This document shows, one piece after another, positions 33,302-41,877 of a DNA stretch of 64,000 nucleotides. The notes under the pieces are model-generated. The model ran no database searches and was not told where the DNA came from. It saw nothing but the letters and a program-made list of their open reading frames with translations. Numbering within the stretch: position 1 is the first letter of the stretch; every line of letters starts with the position of its first letter. Source of the stretch: Coriobacteriia bacterium (GTDB lineage: Bacteria; Actinomycetota; Coriobacteriia; Anaerosomatales; Anaerosomataceae); the NCBI GenBank assembly GCA_030652115.1, contig JAUSBK010000001.1, positions 244,254 through 308,253 of the forward strand, read 5' to 3'. A program made the translations under genes and the position numbers.

Positions 33302-34132
33302 CTAGCGCTCGCCGCCGCGATCGGGCTCGGGACCGAAGCGGTATCCGCGGTCGAGTGCGGCAATAGCGCCCATCTCCTCGGCGGTGAGCGAGAAGTCGAA
33401 CACGTCGGCGTTCTCGGCCACACGCCCGGCATGCACGGACTTGGGGATGGTCACGACCTCGAGCTGGAGCAGCCAGCGGATTGCCACCTGGGCCGGGGTC
33501 TTGTCATGCGCCGCGCCGATCGCGACGAGCTCTGGCACCTCGGCCACGCGGCCCTTCATGAGCGGCGCCCACGCCTCCACGACGATGTCGTGCGCCTGGC
33601 AGTACGCGCGCAGCGCTGGTTGCTGCAGCCAGGGGTGGGACTCGTACTGGTCGACCATCGGCGGCACGTCGGCCACCGCGAGCAGGGCTTCGAGGTGGTG
33701 CTCGAGGTGGTTGCAGACGCCGATCGCGCGCACCGCGCCCTCGGCGTACAGGCGCTCGAGCGCGCGCCAGGTCTCGGGCGTCTGCGGGCGTGGCCAGTGC
33801 ACGAGGTAGAGATCGAGGTAGCTCGTGCCGAGGAGCTTCAGGCTGCGCTCGTACGCCGTGAGCGTCTCGTCATAGCCCTGCTCGTCGTTCCACATCTTGC
33901 TCGCGAGGAAGATCTCGTCACGCGGCACGCCGCTTGCGGCGATCGCAGACCCGATGCCCGCTTCGTTACCGTAAAGCGACGCGGTGTCGATGCTGCGGTA
34001 GCCGAGTGCGAGCGCGGCCGCTACCGAGCGCTCCACGTCCCCGCCCTCGGCGGACTTGTACGTGCCGAGGCCGAGGCGGGGCATCTCGACCCCGTTCGCG
34101 AGACGGACCGTGGCTGTCATGTTCTCGAGCAT
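33302..34132 (-). CDS. Aldo/keto reductase
   Basis: A 276-residue TIM-barrel oxidoreductase. Catalytic residues are visible as DTASLYGNE (Asp and Tyr), FLASKMWND (Lys) and LYLVHWPRP (His). Signature elements RAIGVCNH, QYESHPWLQQ and the NADPH-binding VVTIPKSVHAGRVAEN follow. It resembles the 2,5-diketo-gluconate reductase group. The start ATG 34132 has AGGAGGTG four bases upstream. It is divergent from the phosphoribosyltransferase gene across 44 bases. Its 3' end comes six bases from the capA stop. Confidence 0.92.
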   Translation of the reverse strand: MLENMTATVRLANGVEMPRLGLGTYKSAEGGDVERSVAAALALGYRSIDTASLYGNEAGIGSAIAASGVPRDEIFLASKMWNDEQGYDETLTAYERSLKLLGTSYLDLYLVHWPRPQTPETWRALERLYAEGAVRAIGVCNHLEHHLEALLAVADVPPMVDQYESHPWLQQPALRAYCQAHDIVVEAWAPLMKGRVAEVPELVAIGAAHDKTPAQVAIRWLLQLEVVTIPKSVHAGRVAENADVFDFSLTAEEMGAIAALDRGYRFGPEPDRGGER

Positions 34133-34176
34133 CAGGCACCTCCTATGGGCATGATACCTGTGTGGAGGTGAGCTTG

Positions 34177-34833
34177 ATGTTCGACGATCGCGTCTCGGCG
34201 GGCCGACACCTGGCAACGGCCCTCGGGGGAAGCGTCCATCCGGACTCGCTTGTCCTTGGCGTGCCGAGGGGAGGCGTGGTGGTTGCCGCCGAGGTGGCGC
34301 GGGTGCACTCGCTCGAGCTCGACGTCGTCGTGGTGCGCAAGATCGGCGCGCCGGGGAACCCCGAGTACGCGGTGGGCGCCGTGGACGAGGACGGACGAAT
34401 CATCGGGGGGCACGACCCGTTGGTGGAGCGCGACTACCTCGAGCGGGCGGCCGAGGCCGGCCGGACCGAGATCGTCCGGCGCCTTGCGGCGTATCGCGGC
34501 AGCAGACCGGCGCCGCGGATCGCCGATCGCGAGGTGATCATCATCGATGACGGCATCGCCACCGGGCTTACGCTCGAGGCCGCGCTCGAGTCGCTCCGCC
34601 GCAGAGGCGCCCATCGGATCACGGTGGCAACGCCCGTGGCTGCCCCCGAAGCGGCCAATCGCATCACCGGTATCGCCGACGAACTCGTGGTGCTCGAGCT
34701 GCCGCACGGTTTCTCGGCGGTGGGCCAGTTCTATCGCGACTTCGGCCAGACGAGCGATGCCGAAGTGGTGGCCCTGCTTGAGGAAGCGTGGTCCCGGCGT
34801 GAAGCGAGCCCGCCGGAGGGCGGGCCCGCGTGA
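34177..34833 (+). CDS. Phosphoribosyltransferase-family protein
   Basis: A 218-residue protein. It contains LVLGVPRGGVVVAAEVA, VVRKIGAPGNPEYAVGAV and the PRPP-binding VIIIDDGIATGLTLEAAL, then ITVATPVAAPEAA. This is the stand-alone type I PRTase group often annotated as predicted phosphoribosyltransferase and sometimes fused to dienelactone hydrolase. A late YRDFGQTSDAEVVALL motif also fits. Substrate unknown. GGAGGTG six bases before ATG 34177 fixes the start. Confidence 0.88.
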   Translation: MFDDRVSAGRHLATALGGSVHPDSLVLGVPRGGVVVAAEVARVHSLELDVVVVRKIGAPGNPEYAVGAVDEDGRIIGGHDPLVERDYLERAAEAGRTEIVRRLAAYRGSRPAPRIADREVIIIDDGIATGLTLEAALESLRRRGAHRITVATPVAAPEAANRITGIADELVVLELPHGFSAVGQFYRDFGQTSDAEVVALLEEAWSRREASPPEGGPA

Positions 34834-34857
34834 GTGCTGTTCGATCGCAGGCGAGCG

Positions 34858-36693
34858 CTACGGCACCTTGCCGACCTCAAGCTCCACCTGGTCGCCGCGC
34901 TTGGCCGACGCACCGGCGATCGGGAACTGGTTGATGACGAAGCCGTCCTCGGGCGCATCCACGTAGACCACCTTGGGCACGAGTCCCGCGGCGGTGATGA
35001 TCGAGCGCGCCTCGGCCTCGGGCTTGTCACGCACCTCGGGCACGATGATCACTTCGGGACCCTTGGAGACCGCGATCGTGACGGTGCTCCCTGCCTCCAG
35101 CACGACGTTGGGGCTGGGGTCCTGCATCATCACGGTGCCTTTGGCTATGGTGTCGCTGAACTCCTCGACCACCGACACCGCGAGCCCCACGGCCTCGAGG
35201 GTGGCCTTGGCTTGCGCCTGCGCCTGACCCACGACGTTGGGGACCTTCACTTGCTCGATGCCGGCCGACACGAACAGGATCACGCGCGTGCCCTTGGGCA
35301 CCGGCGTGCCCGCGGCGGGCTCGGTGCGGATCACGAGGCCCTTGGCGATGGTGGCGCTGTTCTCGTCGGTGGTCTTGTCGTACTCGAGATCGCCGGTGGA
35401 GCGGAGCGCCTCGATGGCAGTCGCCTCGGGCATGTTGGTGAGGTCGGGCACGGTCACCTGCGCGATGCCCATGCTCACGACGATGTTGACGGCCGCGCCC
35501 TCCTCGACCTCGGCCCCGGCCTCGGGGTCCTGCGAGATGATCAGGCCGAGTTCCACCGTGTCGCTGTTCTCGGTGGTGATCTCGCCGAGCGCGAGCCCCC
35601 CGGCTTCGAGTGTCGTCTTCGCCTGCTCCTCGGTGAGGCCGGAGAGCGTGGGCACGATCACGCCGCCGCCGCCGCCCAAGAGCGCATAGGCGATGCCCAG
35701 ACCGACGAGCAGCAGCACCGCTGCTAGACCGACCCAGAGCCACGGGTTCGTGCGCCGTTGCGGTACGGGACGGATCTGGGGGGCCACGGTCGGCCGCGTG
35801 CTTGCGGACTGCTCGATCGGCGGCAGCACGCTCGTGTGGTCGGCAGCGGCTGCTCCGCCGTACGCCCCGCCCACCGCCGCCTGACCGGTTGCGACGCGCC
35901 TGAGATCGTCGCGCATCTCGGCGGCCGAGGAGTACCGGTCCGCGGGATTCTTCCGCATCGACCGCAGGATGACCGCCTCGAGTGCCGGAGGGATCGATCC
36001 GCGGATCTGCCGCGGCGCGATCGGCTCCTCGTTCACCTGCGCGAGCGCGGTGGCTACGGGTGTCTCGTGGTCGAACGGCAGCTTGCCGGTCACGAGTTCA
36101 TAGAGCGTCACGCCGAGCGAATAGAGGTCCGAGGCAGGAGTGAGGGGCTTGCCCTGCGCCTGCTCGGGGCTGATGTACTGGGCGGTGCCGAGCACCGAGT
36201 TGGTCTGCGTCATGGTGGTGTTGCCGGCGCGCGCGATGCCGAAGTCCATGACCTTGATCTGGCCATCCGGGGTGAGCACGATGTTGTGCGGCTTGATGTC
36301 GCGGTGGATCACGTCGTAGCCGTGCGCCACCGAAAGCGCCGCGCACACCTGCTGCGCGTACTCGGCAGCTTTGTGCGGGTCGAGCGGGCCGCGCATGACG
36401 AGCGACTTGAGGTCGGTGCCGTTCACGTACTCCATGACGATGTAGTACGTCTCGTCCTCACGACCCCAGTCGTACATGTTGACGATGTTGGGATGCGAGA
36501 GGTTGGCCGCCGCCTGTGCCTCCTGGCGGAACCGCGCGACGAAGTTGGGCTCCGACGCGTAGCGCGGGTGCAGCACCTTAACGGCCACGGTCCGGCCGAG
36601 GACGTCGTCCACGGCCTTGTAGACGTCGGCCATGCCGCCCGAGCCGATCTTCTCGGTGACGCGGTACCTGCGTCCGAATACCAGATCTTCCAC
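34858..36693 (-). CDS. pknB: PASTA-domain serine/threonine protein kinase
   Basis: A 611-residue membrane kinase. The kinase domain spans about 10-275 with IGSGGMADVYKA, AVKVL, VIHRDIKPHNIV, VMDFGIARA and ISPEQ. A juxtamembrane linker and one helix (WLWVGLAAVLLLVGLGIAYALL, about 325-347) lead to four PASTA domains (about 355-610, starting VIVPTLSGL, VTVPDLTNM, VKVPNVVGQ and IIVPEVRDK). PASTA domains bind peptidoglycan fragments or lipid II, and the kinase controls wall growth and division. GTG 36693 is chosen because the domain begins close to it; the frame is open upstream to 36744. It is the last gene of the cluster. Confidence 0.95.
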   Translation of the reverse strand: MEDLVFGRRYRVTEKIGSGGMADVYKAVDDVLGRTVAVKVLHPRYASEPNFVARFRQEAQAAANLSHPNIVNMYDWGREDETYYIVMEYVNGTDLKSLVMRGPLDPHKAAEYAQQVCAALSVAHGYDVIHRDIKPHNIVLTPDGQIKVMDFGIARAGNTTMTQTNSVLGTAQYISPEQAQGKPLTPASDLYSLGVTLYELVTGKLPFDHETPVATALAQVNEEPIAPRQIRGSIPPALEAVILRSMRKNPADRYSSAAEMRDDLRRVATGQAAVGGAYGGAAAADHTSVLPPIEQSASTRPTVAPQIRPVPQRRTNPWLWVGLAAVLLLVGLGIAYALLGGGGGVIVPTLSGLTEEQAKTTLEAGGLALGEITTENSDTVELGLIISQDPEAGAEVEEGAAVNIVVSMGIAQVTVPDLTNMPEATAIEALRSTGDLEYDKTTDENSATIAKGLVIRTEPAAGTPVPKGTRVILFVSAGIEQVKVPNVVGQAQAQAKATLEAVGLAVSVVEEFSDTIAKGTVMMQDPSPNVVLEAGSTVTIAVSKGPEVIIVPEVRDKPEAEARSIITAAGLVPKVVYVDAPEDGFVINQFPIAGASAKRGDQVELEVGKVP

Positions 36694-36792
36694 GTCCGCC
36701 CTGCCCTCTCTCACCTGCAACGACACGCTCGCGCGCTGAACCATTCTATCCCATGGCCGCCGGAGGCGTGCGCCCCCAACGGCTCGCGCTGC

Positions 36793-39534
36793 CTACTGGG
36801 TGACCTGCAGCGCTGTCTCGAGCACCGGCCTGACCGCCGGTGCGGCCACCTGCCCGCCCACGCCCGCGTTCTCGAGCACGATCGCGATGGCCACGCGCGG
36901 CTCCTCTGCAGGTGCGAACGCGATGAACCAGGCGTGCGTCTCGACCGACTTGCCCGCCTCGGCGGTGCCGGTCTTGCCCGCGACCGTCACGCCGCTGATC
37001 TTCGCCCGCGTTCCCGAGCCACTCTCGACCACGCTCACCATGATGTCGGTCACTCGCGCAGCGGTCGCGGCATCGAGCGCGGTCCTCCACGTGCGCGGCG
37101 TGGTCGAGCTGAGGACCTCGCCCGCGCGATCCGTGACGGCGCTGATGACGTACGGCCGCATCACGTCTCCGTCGTTGGCGATGCCCGACGCCACGAGCGC
37201 CATCTGGAGTGCGGTCACCTGCGGGCCGGGCGGGCTGTCATGCTCGCCCACCGGCTGCCCCACACCTGCCCATGCCGTCTCCCACGTGGTCATCTCGGTC
37301 GGGTCGGGCATCAGCGAGGTGACACTCGGCAGGTCGAACGGCACCGGGCCGTTGATGCCGAACGCTTCGCTGCCCTCTACCAGTCGCTCGGCGCCGACGT
37401 CCACCGCAAGCTGTGCAAAGACCGTGTTCACCGAACTTGCGGTGGCCTTCCTGAGATCGATCGCACCGTACGAGCTGCCGCCGTAGTTGGTGACGGGCGC
37501 TCCGCCAATCTCGATGCTCGCCGGCCCTGTGTAGGTCGTGTCTTCGGTCGCCACCCCGCTCTCGAGCGCGGTGGCGAGCGTCACGACCTTGTAGGTCGAG
37601 CCGGGCGGGTAGAGGCTCATCGCCGCACGGTTGAGGAGCGCCGCGTTGGTGCTGTCCGAGGTGAGCGCCGTCCACTGGTCGTCCACGGTGCCCGGCGCGT
37701 ATGCGGGGCTCGAGGCCATCGCGAGCACCGCGCCGGTGCGCGGGTCGAGTACCACGATCGCCCCGGTGCGGCCCGCGAGCGCGGCCTCGGCTACCTGCTG
37801 GATGCGCGAGTCTATCGTGAGCCGGACGTCGTTGCCGGGCACCGGGGTGCCAGCGGCGGCTTCGATCATGTCGGCGAACGACGCGAAGTTGCTCTTGCCC
37901 GAAAGCGCCTCGTTGCCGGCGGCCTCGACGCCGGCACGCCCGTAGCGAGTGGAGTAGTAGCCGAGCACGTGTGCCGCGAGCGATCCCTGCGGGTACTGCC
38001 GAACGTAGACGCTGCCGCTCTTCACCGACTCGGCGAGCACCACGCCGTCGGCCGAGATGATGGCGCCGCGCTCCTGGCGCATCTCGGCAGCCAGCCCCCG
38101 CGTGTTGGCGGGGTTGGCGGTGAGCGAGTCGGCCGCAATCGCCTGGACGTACGTGAGGTTGGCGGTGAGCGCGACCATCAGCGCGACCATGAGCCACGCC
38201 ACCCCCGTGAGCCGTCTCGTGAGCGCGATGCGCCCGAGCAGCCCGGTGCCGCCGCTCACCACGATCTCGGTCTCGCTGCCGGTGCCGGTGTCGCCGGCGC
38301 GCATGAGCAGGCCGAGCAGGATGAAGTTCGAGAGTATCGAGCTGCCGCCGTAGCTCACGAACGGGAGCGTGATGCCGGTAAGCGGGATGAGCCGCGTGAC
38401 GCCGCCGATGATCACGAACGCCTGCAGGCCGAAGGTGGCGACAAGCCCGGTTGCCGCGAGGGCCGCGACATCCGAGCGCGCCCGCGTCGCGGTGGCGAGG
38501 CCCCGCAGGCAGAAGGCGAGGTAGGCGATGATGAGCGCCGCTCCACCGAGCAGACCGAGCTCCTCGGCGATGGCGGTGAAGATGAAGTCGGTCTCGACGA
38601 ACGGGATGCGCCCGGGCAGCCCGTGCCCGATGCCCACGCCGAGCACGCGTCCGGCGGCGAGCGCGAACAGCGACTGCGCGAGTTGATACCCGCGCCCCGC
38701 CACGTCGGCGAACGGGTCGAGCCAGATGGAGATGCGCTGCTGCACGTGATCGAACGCGAGGTACGCGCCCGCGGCGCCCACAGCGAACAGTCCCATACCC
38801 ACCGCGATGTAGCCCGGACGGCCGGTCGCCGCATAGAGCATCACGAGGAACACACCGAAGAACAGCAGGCTCGAGCCGAGGTCCTTCTCGGCCACGAGCA
38901 CGATGAGGCTCACCGCCCACATGGCGAGCAGCGGCCCGAGATGCTTCGCGGGCGGCAGCCACATGCCGAGGGTGCGCTTCGTGCTCACCGAGAGCACCTC
39001 GCGTTTCTCGGCGAGGTACGCGGCGAGGAAGAGCACGATGAGGACCTTGGCGATCTCGGCTGGCTGGAAGGAGAACCCGGCGAAGCGAAGCCACAGCTTG
39101 GCGCCGTTGACTTCCACGCCCACCAGGGCCGGCAGGACCAGCAGCACGATGCCGGCGAGTGCGATGGTGTACTTGAAGCGCGCGAGGCGCTCTAGCGAGG
39201 GCACGAGCACGAGTACCGCTGCGAGCGCGGCCACGCCGGCAAGCACCCAGAGCACCTGGCTCGCGGCGAGCTCGGCATCCAGGCGCGTGATGGTGGCGAG
39301 CCCGACACCGGTGAGCAGGAAGGCGATCGGCAGCAGGGACGGGTCGGCGCCGCGCGCGAGGTAGCGCGCGGCTGCGTGGGCGCCCAGGAAGCAGACGAGG
39401 AGCCCGACGGGGACAGTGATGGTGCTCCAGGTGAGCGTGGAGCCTTGCGCGCCGTGGACGAGCACGAAGAAGAGCACCACCACGGGAGCGGCGGCGAGCA
39501 GCAGGAGGAGCTCGGTGTCACGTCGGCTGCGCAT
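36793..39534 (-). CDS. SEDS (FtsW/RodA) glycosyltransferase fused to class B penicillin-binding protein
   Basis: One continuous 913-residue frame. Residues about 1-440 are a SEDS polymerase of ten helices (FSFQPAEIAKVLIVLFLAAY, VAEKDLGSSLLFFGVFL, GHGLPGRIPFVETDFIF, LTGITLPFVSYGGSSI). About 455-913 is a PbpA-like transpeptidase: a membrane helix, RGAIISADGVVLAES, HVLGYYSTRYG, the SxxK site YPPGSTYKVV, SxN in ASSVNTVFA, and KTGTAEAGK. In most actinobacteria these are two adjacent genes (rodA or ftsW, and pbpA). The fusion would fix the polymerase and crosslinker at 1:1. It lies between PP2C and pknB. Confidence 0.93.
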   Translation of the reverse strand: MRSRRDTELLLLLAAAPVVVLFFVLVHGAQGSTLTWSTITVPVGLLVCFLGAHAAARYLARGADPSLLPIAFLLTGVGLATITRLDAELAASQVLWVLAGVAALAAVLVLVPSLERLARFKYTIALAGIVLLVLPALVGVEVNGAKLWLRFAGFSFQPAEIAKVLIVLFLAAYLAEKREVLSVSTKRTLGMWLPPAKHLGPLLAMWAVSLIVLVAEKDLGSSLLFFGVFLVMLYAATGRPGYIAVGMGLFAVGAAGAYLAFDHVQQRISIWLDPFADVAGRGYQLAQSLFALAAGRVLGVGIGHGLPGRIPFVETDFIFTAIAEELGLLGGAALIIAYLAFCLRGLATATRARSDVAALAATGLVATFGLQAFVIIGGVTRLIPLTGITLPFVSYGGSSILSNFILLGLLMRAGDTGTGSETEIVVSGGTGLLGRIALTRRLTGVAWLMVALMVALTANLTYVQAIAADSLTANPANTRGLAAEMRQERGAIISADGVVLAESVKSGSVYVRQYPQGSLAAHVLGYYSTRYGRAGVEAAGNEALSGKSNFASFADMIEAAAGTPVPGNDVRLTIDSRIQQVAEAALAGRTGAIVVLDPRTGAVLAMASSPAYAPGTVDDQWTALTSDSTNAALLNRAAMSLYPPGSTYKVVTLATALESGVATEDTTYTGPASIEIGGAPVTNYGGSSYGAIDLRKATASSVNTVFAQLAVDVGAERLVEGSEAFGINGPVPFDLPSVTSLMPDPTEMTTWETAWAGVGQPVGEHDSPPGPQVTALQMALVASGIANDGDVMRPYVISAVTDRAGEVLSSTTPRTWRTALDAATAARVTDIMVSVVESGSGTRAKISGVTVAGKTGTAEAGKSVETHAWFIAFAPAEEPRVAIAIVLENAGVGGQVAAPAVRPVLETALQVTQ

Positions 39535-39542
39535 GGGCGGCC

Positions 39543-40628
39543 TCAGGGTGCGGGGGTGGGCGTGGACTCCGCCGCGACCCGCGCCCGGTACCCGTCGAGC
39601 AGCGCCCGGGCCGAATCGAGCCCGTCGACCCGTATCCCCTCGGTAAGGCGGTTGGCGGTGATGGCGTCGAGGGAGGAGACCGGAAGCGTGGTCTCTTCCG
39701 AGAGCCAGCTCAGCTTGATGCCTGCGAGGCTTCCCGGCACGCCTTCGTAGACCGTCACCACGCCGTTCTCCGAGATGAGGTACGCCTGCGAGCGCGCGTA
39801 GGAGTCGGCGGCCCATGCGGCGGTGGCGACGACCGCGACCACTGCGAGCAGCCACAGGGCGCGCAGACCCCAGCGCGGTCCGCCCGGCTGCCGCGTCGGC
39901 TGGCCGTGCGTCGGTCGGCCGATGTCGACGACCACCGCGGTGACGTTGTCGTGCCCGCCCGCGGCGAGCGCTCGGTCGACAAGCGCGTCCACGGCGTCTT
40001 TCGGCGTGGGCTCCGAGGCAAGCACCCGGGCGATGTCGTCGTCGGTGACCATACTGGTCAGCCCGTCGGTGGCGAGCAGCAGGCGGTCTCCTTCGGCGGC
40101 CTGCACGTCGTACGAGTCGGCGAGCATGTTGGGGTCGCTTCCGAGTGCGCGCGTGATCACACTGCGGTTCGGGTGATGACGCGACTCCTCGGCGGTGAGC
40201 TGCCCCGAACGCACGAGGTCGGCCACCATCGAGTGGTCCTGCGTGACCTGCTCGAGCGTGCCGAGGTGCAGCAGGTACGCGCGACTGTCGCCGACGTGTG
40301 CGAGCGCGATGCGCGTGCCCTCGATCATCGCGGCGGTGAGCGTCGTGCCCATGCCGCTGCGCCCGCGGCCGATCTCGGCGGCCTGGATCACCGCGGCGTT
40401 CGCGCGACGGACCGCGCGTCCGAGCGCCTTGGAGTCCGCGGTCCTGGGGGCGTTCTCGAGCAGCTCGTCGATCGCGATCGAGCTTGCGATCTCGCCCGCC
40501 TGATGCCCGCCGAGGCCGTCGGCAACCGCAAAGAGCGGGGGCGCCACCAGGAAGGCGTCCTCGTTGTCGGTGCGGACGAGCCCGACGTGGCTGTCGCCCG
40601 CGAATCCCTCGGCATGCCGCGCGTTCAC
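39543..40628 (-). CDS. pstP: PP2C-type Ser/Thr phosphatase (PstP-like)
   Basis: A 361-residue protein. The PP2C domain covers about 1-240: GLVRTDNEDAFLV, FAVADGLGGHQAGEIAS, GMGTTLTAAMIEG, AHVGDSRAYLL, LLLATDGLTSMVTDDD and GGHDNVTAVVVD, all with metal-binding Asp residues. A membrane helix (LRALWLLAVVAVVATAAWAA) and a roughly 85-residue extracytoplasmic tail follow. It dephosphorylates kinase targets and FHA partners. The GTG start overlaps the FHA gene stop by four bases, and the fusion gene follows eight bases downstream. Confidence 0.94.
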   Translation of the reverse strand: MNARHAEGFAGDSHVGLVRTDNEDAFLVAPPLFAVADGLGGHQAGEIASSIAIDELLENAPRTADSKALGRAVRRANAAVIQAAEIGRGRSGMGTTLTAAMIEGTRIALAHVGDSRAYLLHLGTLEQVTQDHSMVADLVRSGQLTAEESRHHPNRSVITRALGSDPNMLADSYDVQAAEGDRLLLATDGLTSMVTDDDIARVLASEPTPKDAVDALVDRALAAGGHDNVTAVVVDIGRPTHGQPTRQPGGPRWGLRALWLLAVVAVVATAAWAADSYARSQAYLISENGVVTVYEGVPGSLAGIKLSWLSEETTLPVSSLDAITANRLTEGIRVDGLDSARALLDGYRARVAAESTPTPAP

Positions 40629-41041
40629 AGACGCACCACCTCGAGACGGTTCTGGCCGAGCTCGATCACGTCGCCCGCCGCGAGCGGCAGCGGGCGCGTG
40701 GCGGGCTGGCCGTTGACGAGCGTGCCGTTGGTCGAGCCGAGGTCCTCGAGCACGTGACCGTCATCGGAAGGCACGATCTTGGCGTGGGTCGAGGAGACGA
40801 AGTCGTCCGCGATCACGAGGTCCGCGTCGGGCGAGCGCCCGATGATCACGGGGCCTGCAAGGGGGATCGAGATGCCGGTGATCTCCTTCGGCCCGCGCAC
40901 CACCCGTACTGCGAGGCCCTTGCGAACGTTCTTGGCCTTGCCGCCCACCATCCCGATGCCGGTCTTCACCGCGGCGAACAGGAACAGGTACAGCAGCGCT
41001 ATCAGCACGATGCGTCCGAAGAGGAGTGCGACGTCGACCAT
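40625..41041 (-). CDS. fhaB: FhaB-like FHA-domain protein
   Basis: A 138-residue protein with an N-terminal membrane helix (LFGRIVLIALLYLFLFAAV) and a C-terminal FHA domain (about 50-135) containing GPVIIGRSPDADLVI, FVSSTHAKI and DLGSTNGTLVNG. The FHA arginine, serine, histidine and asparagine that contact phosphothreonine are present. In mycobacteria the corresponding protein links kinases to PBP and division proteins. It overlaps the PP2C gene by four bases and follows fhaA by four. Confidence 0.93.
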   Translation of the reverse strand: MVDVALLFGRIVLIALLYLFLFAAVKTGIGMVGGKAKNVRKGLAVRVVRGPKEITGISIPLAGPVIIGRSPDADLVIADDFVSSTHAKIVPSDDGHVLEDLGSTNGTLVNGQPATRPLPLAAGDVIELGQNRLEVVRL

Positions 41042-41045
41042 GGCC

Positions 41046-41759
41046 TCAGCCCTTCGGCGCGTGATACACCAGGCGGGTCAGGCCGATCTCGACCACGTCG
41101 CCGTCAACGAGGCGCACGCGTTCGATCGGGCGGCCATTCACGCGCGTCCCGTTCGTGGAGCCGAGGTCGGTGATCGCCCAGCCGTCGTCGAGCCGGATGA
41201 ATGCGGCGTGGCGACGTGAGACGTTCGCGTCGTGGAGCTGGACCTGACATTCGGCGAGCCTGCCCACCGTCACCTCGTCGCCGCCGAGCGCCACGTCGTG
41301 GTCGATGTCGCCGACGGTGACGGTTGCCAGGTCGCTTGCGCCTGAGGGTGCGTCGGGCAGGCGCACCGCCGGGCCCTCGTCGTGCTCGTCGACCTCGGCA
41401 AGCGCTGCGCTCACGCGAAACCGCCCGAGCTTGAGGTCGTCGTGGACGAGGAAGCCGACCTGCGGGCGTATGGGCAACAGGTAACCCTGCTCCCGCGCGT
41501 GATCGACGAGGTAGGTGGCAAGCTCGCCCGCGAGCACCGGCTTGAACGTGCCGAGCGCCTCGCTGTCCTCCGGCGAGAGGGCGACAGTGAACGAGGTCGG
41601 AGCGTAGACGGTTCCCACGCCGAGAACGCGTCCGTCGTCTGCGGCGCGGGTGAGCGCACGCGCGATCTCGACGGGCTGCACGGGCGAGCGGAACGCGCCC
41701 GCGAACAGGCCCTCGATACCGGATGCGATGCGATCTTCAAAGTCGGAGAGGATGCCCAT
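41046..41759 (-). CDS. fhaA: FhaA-like protein (DUF3662 plus FHA)
   Basis: A 237-residue protein. The N-terminal DUF3662 domain (about 1-115) begins MGILSDFEDRIASGIEGLF and contains PVEIARALTRAADDG. A flexible linker precedes the FHA domain (about 155-235) with VTVGRLAECQVQL, NVSRRHAAFIRLDD and DLGSTNGTRVNG. In mycobacteria FhaA binds the phosphorylated pseudokinase MviN and regulates lipid II flipping; that partner is not in the window. It is the first gene of the cluster. Confidence 0.93.
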   Translation of the reverse strand: MGILSDFEDRIASGIEGLFAGAFRSPVQPVEIARALTRAADDGRVLGVGTVYAPTSFTVALSPEDSEALGTFKPVLAGELATYLVDHAREQGYLLPIRPQVGFLVHDDLKLGRFRVSAALAEVDEHDEGPAVRLPDAPSGASDLATVTVGDIDHDVALGGDEVTVGRLAECQVQLHDANVSRRHAAFIRLDDGWAITDLGSTNGTRVNGRPIERVRLVDGDVVEIGLTRLVYHAPKG

Positions 41760-41877
41760 GTGCCTGCGCAAACGTCGGCGACGTGCCAGCGGACACTCAA
41801 TGATAGCAGGGGGCGCACCGTGGCGGCTCAGGCGTCAGCGTGCCGTTGCGTGCCACACGAGCGCGAGAGGCCTGCCG

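Noticed and set aside
35758-39195. A 1145-codon open frame on the plus strand opposite pknB and the SEDS-PBP gene
   Set aside because: Its product is Arg/His/Asp-rich without domains and it lies exactly opposite clear kinase, SEDS and PBP motifs; long antisense frames are expected at this GC content.
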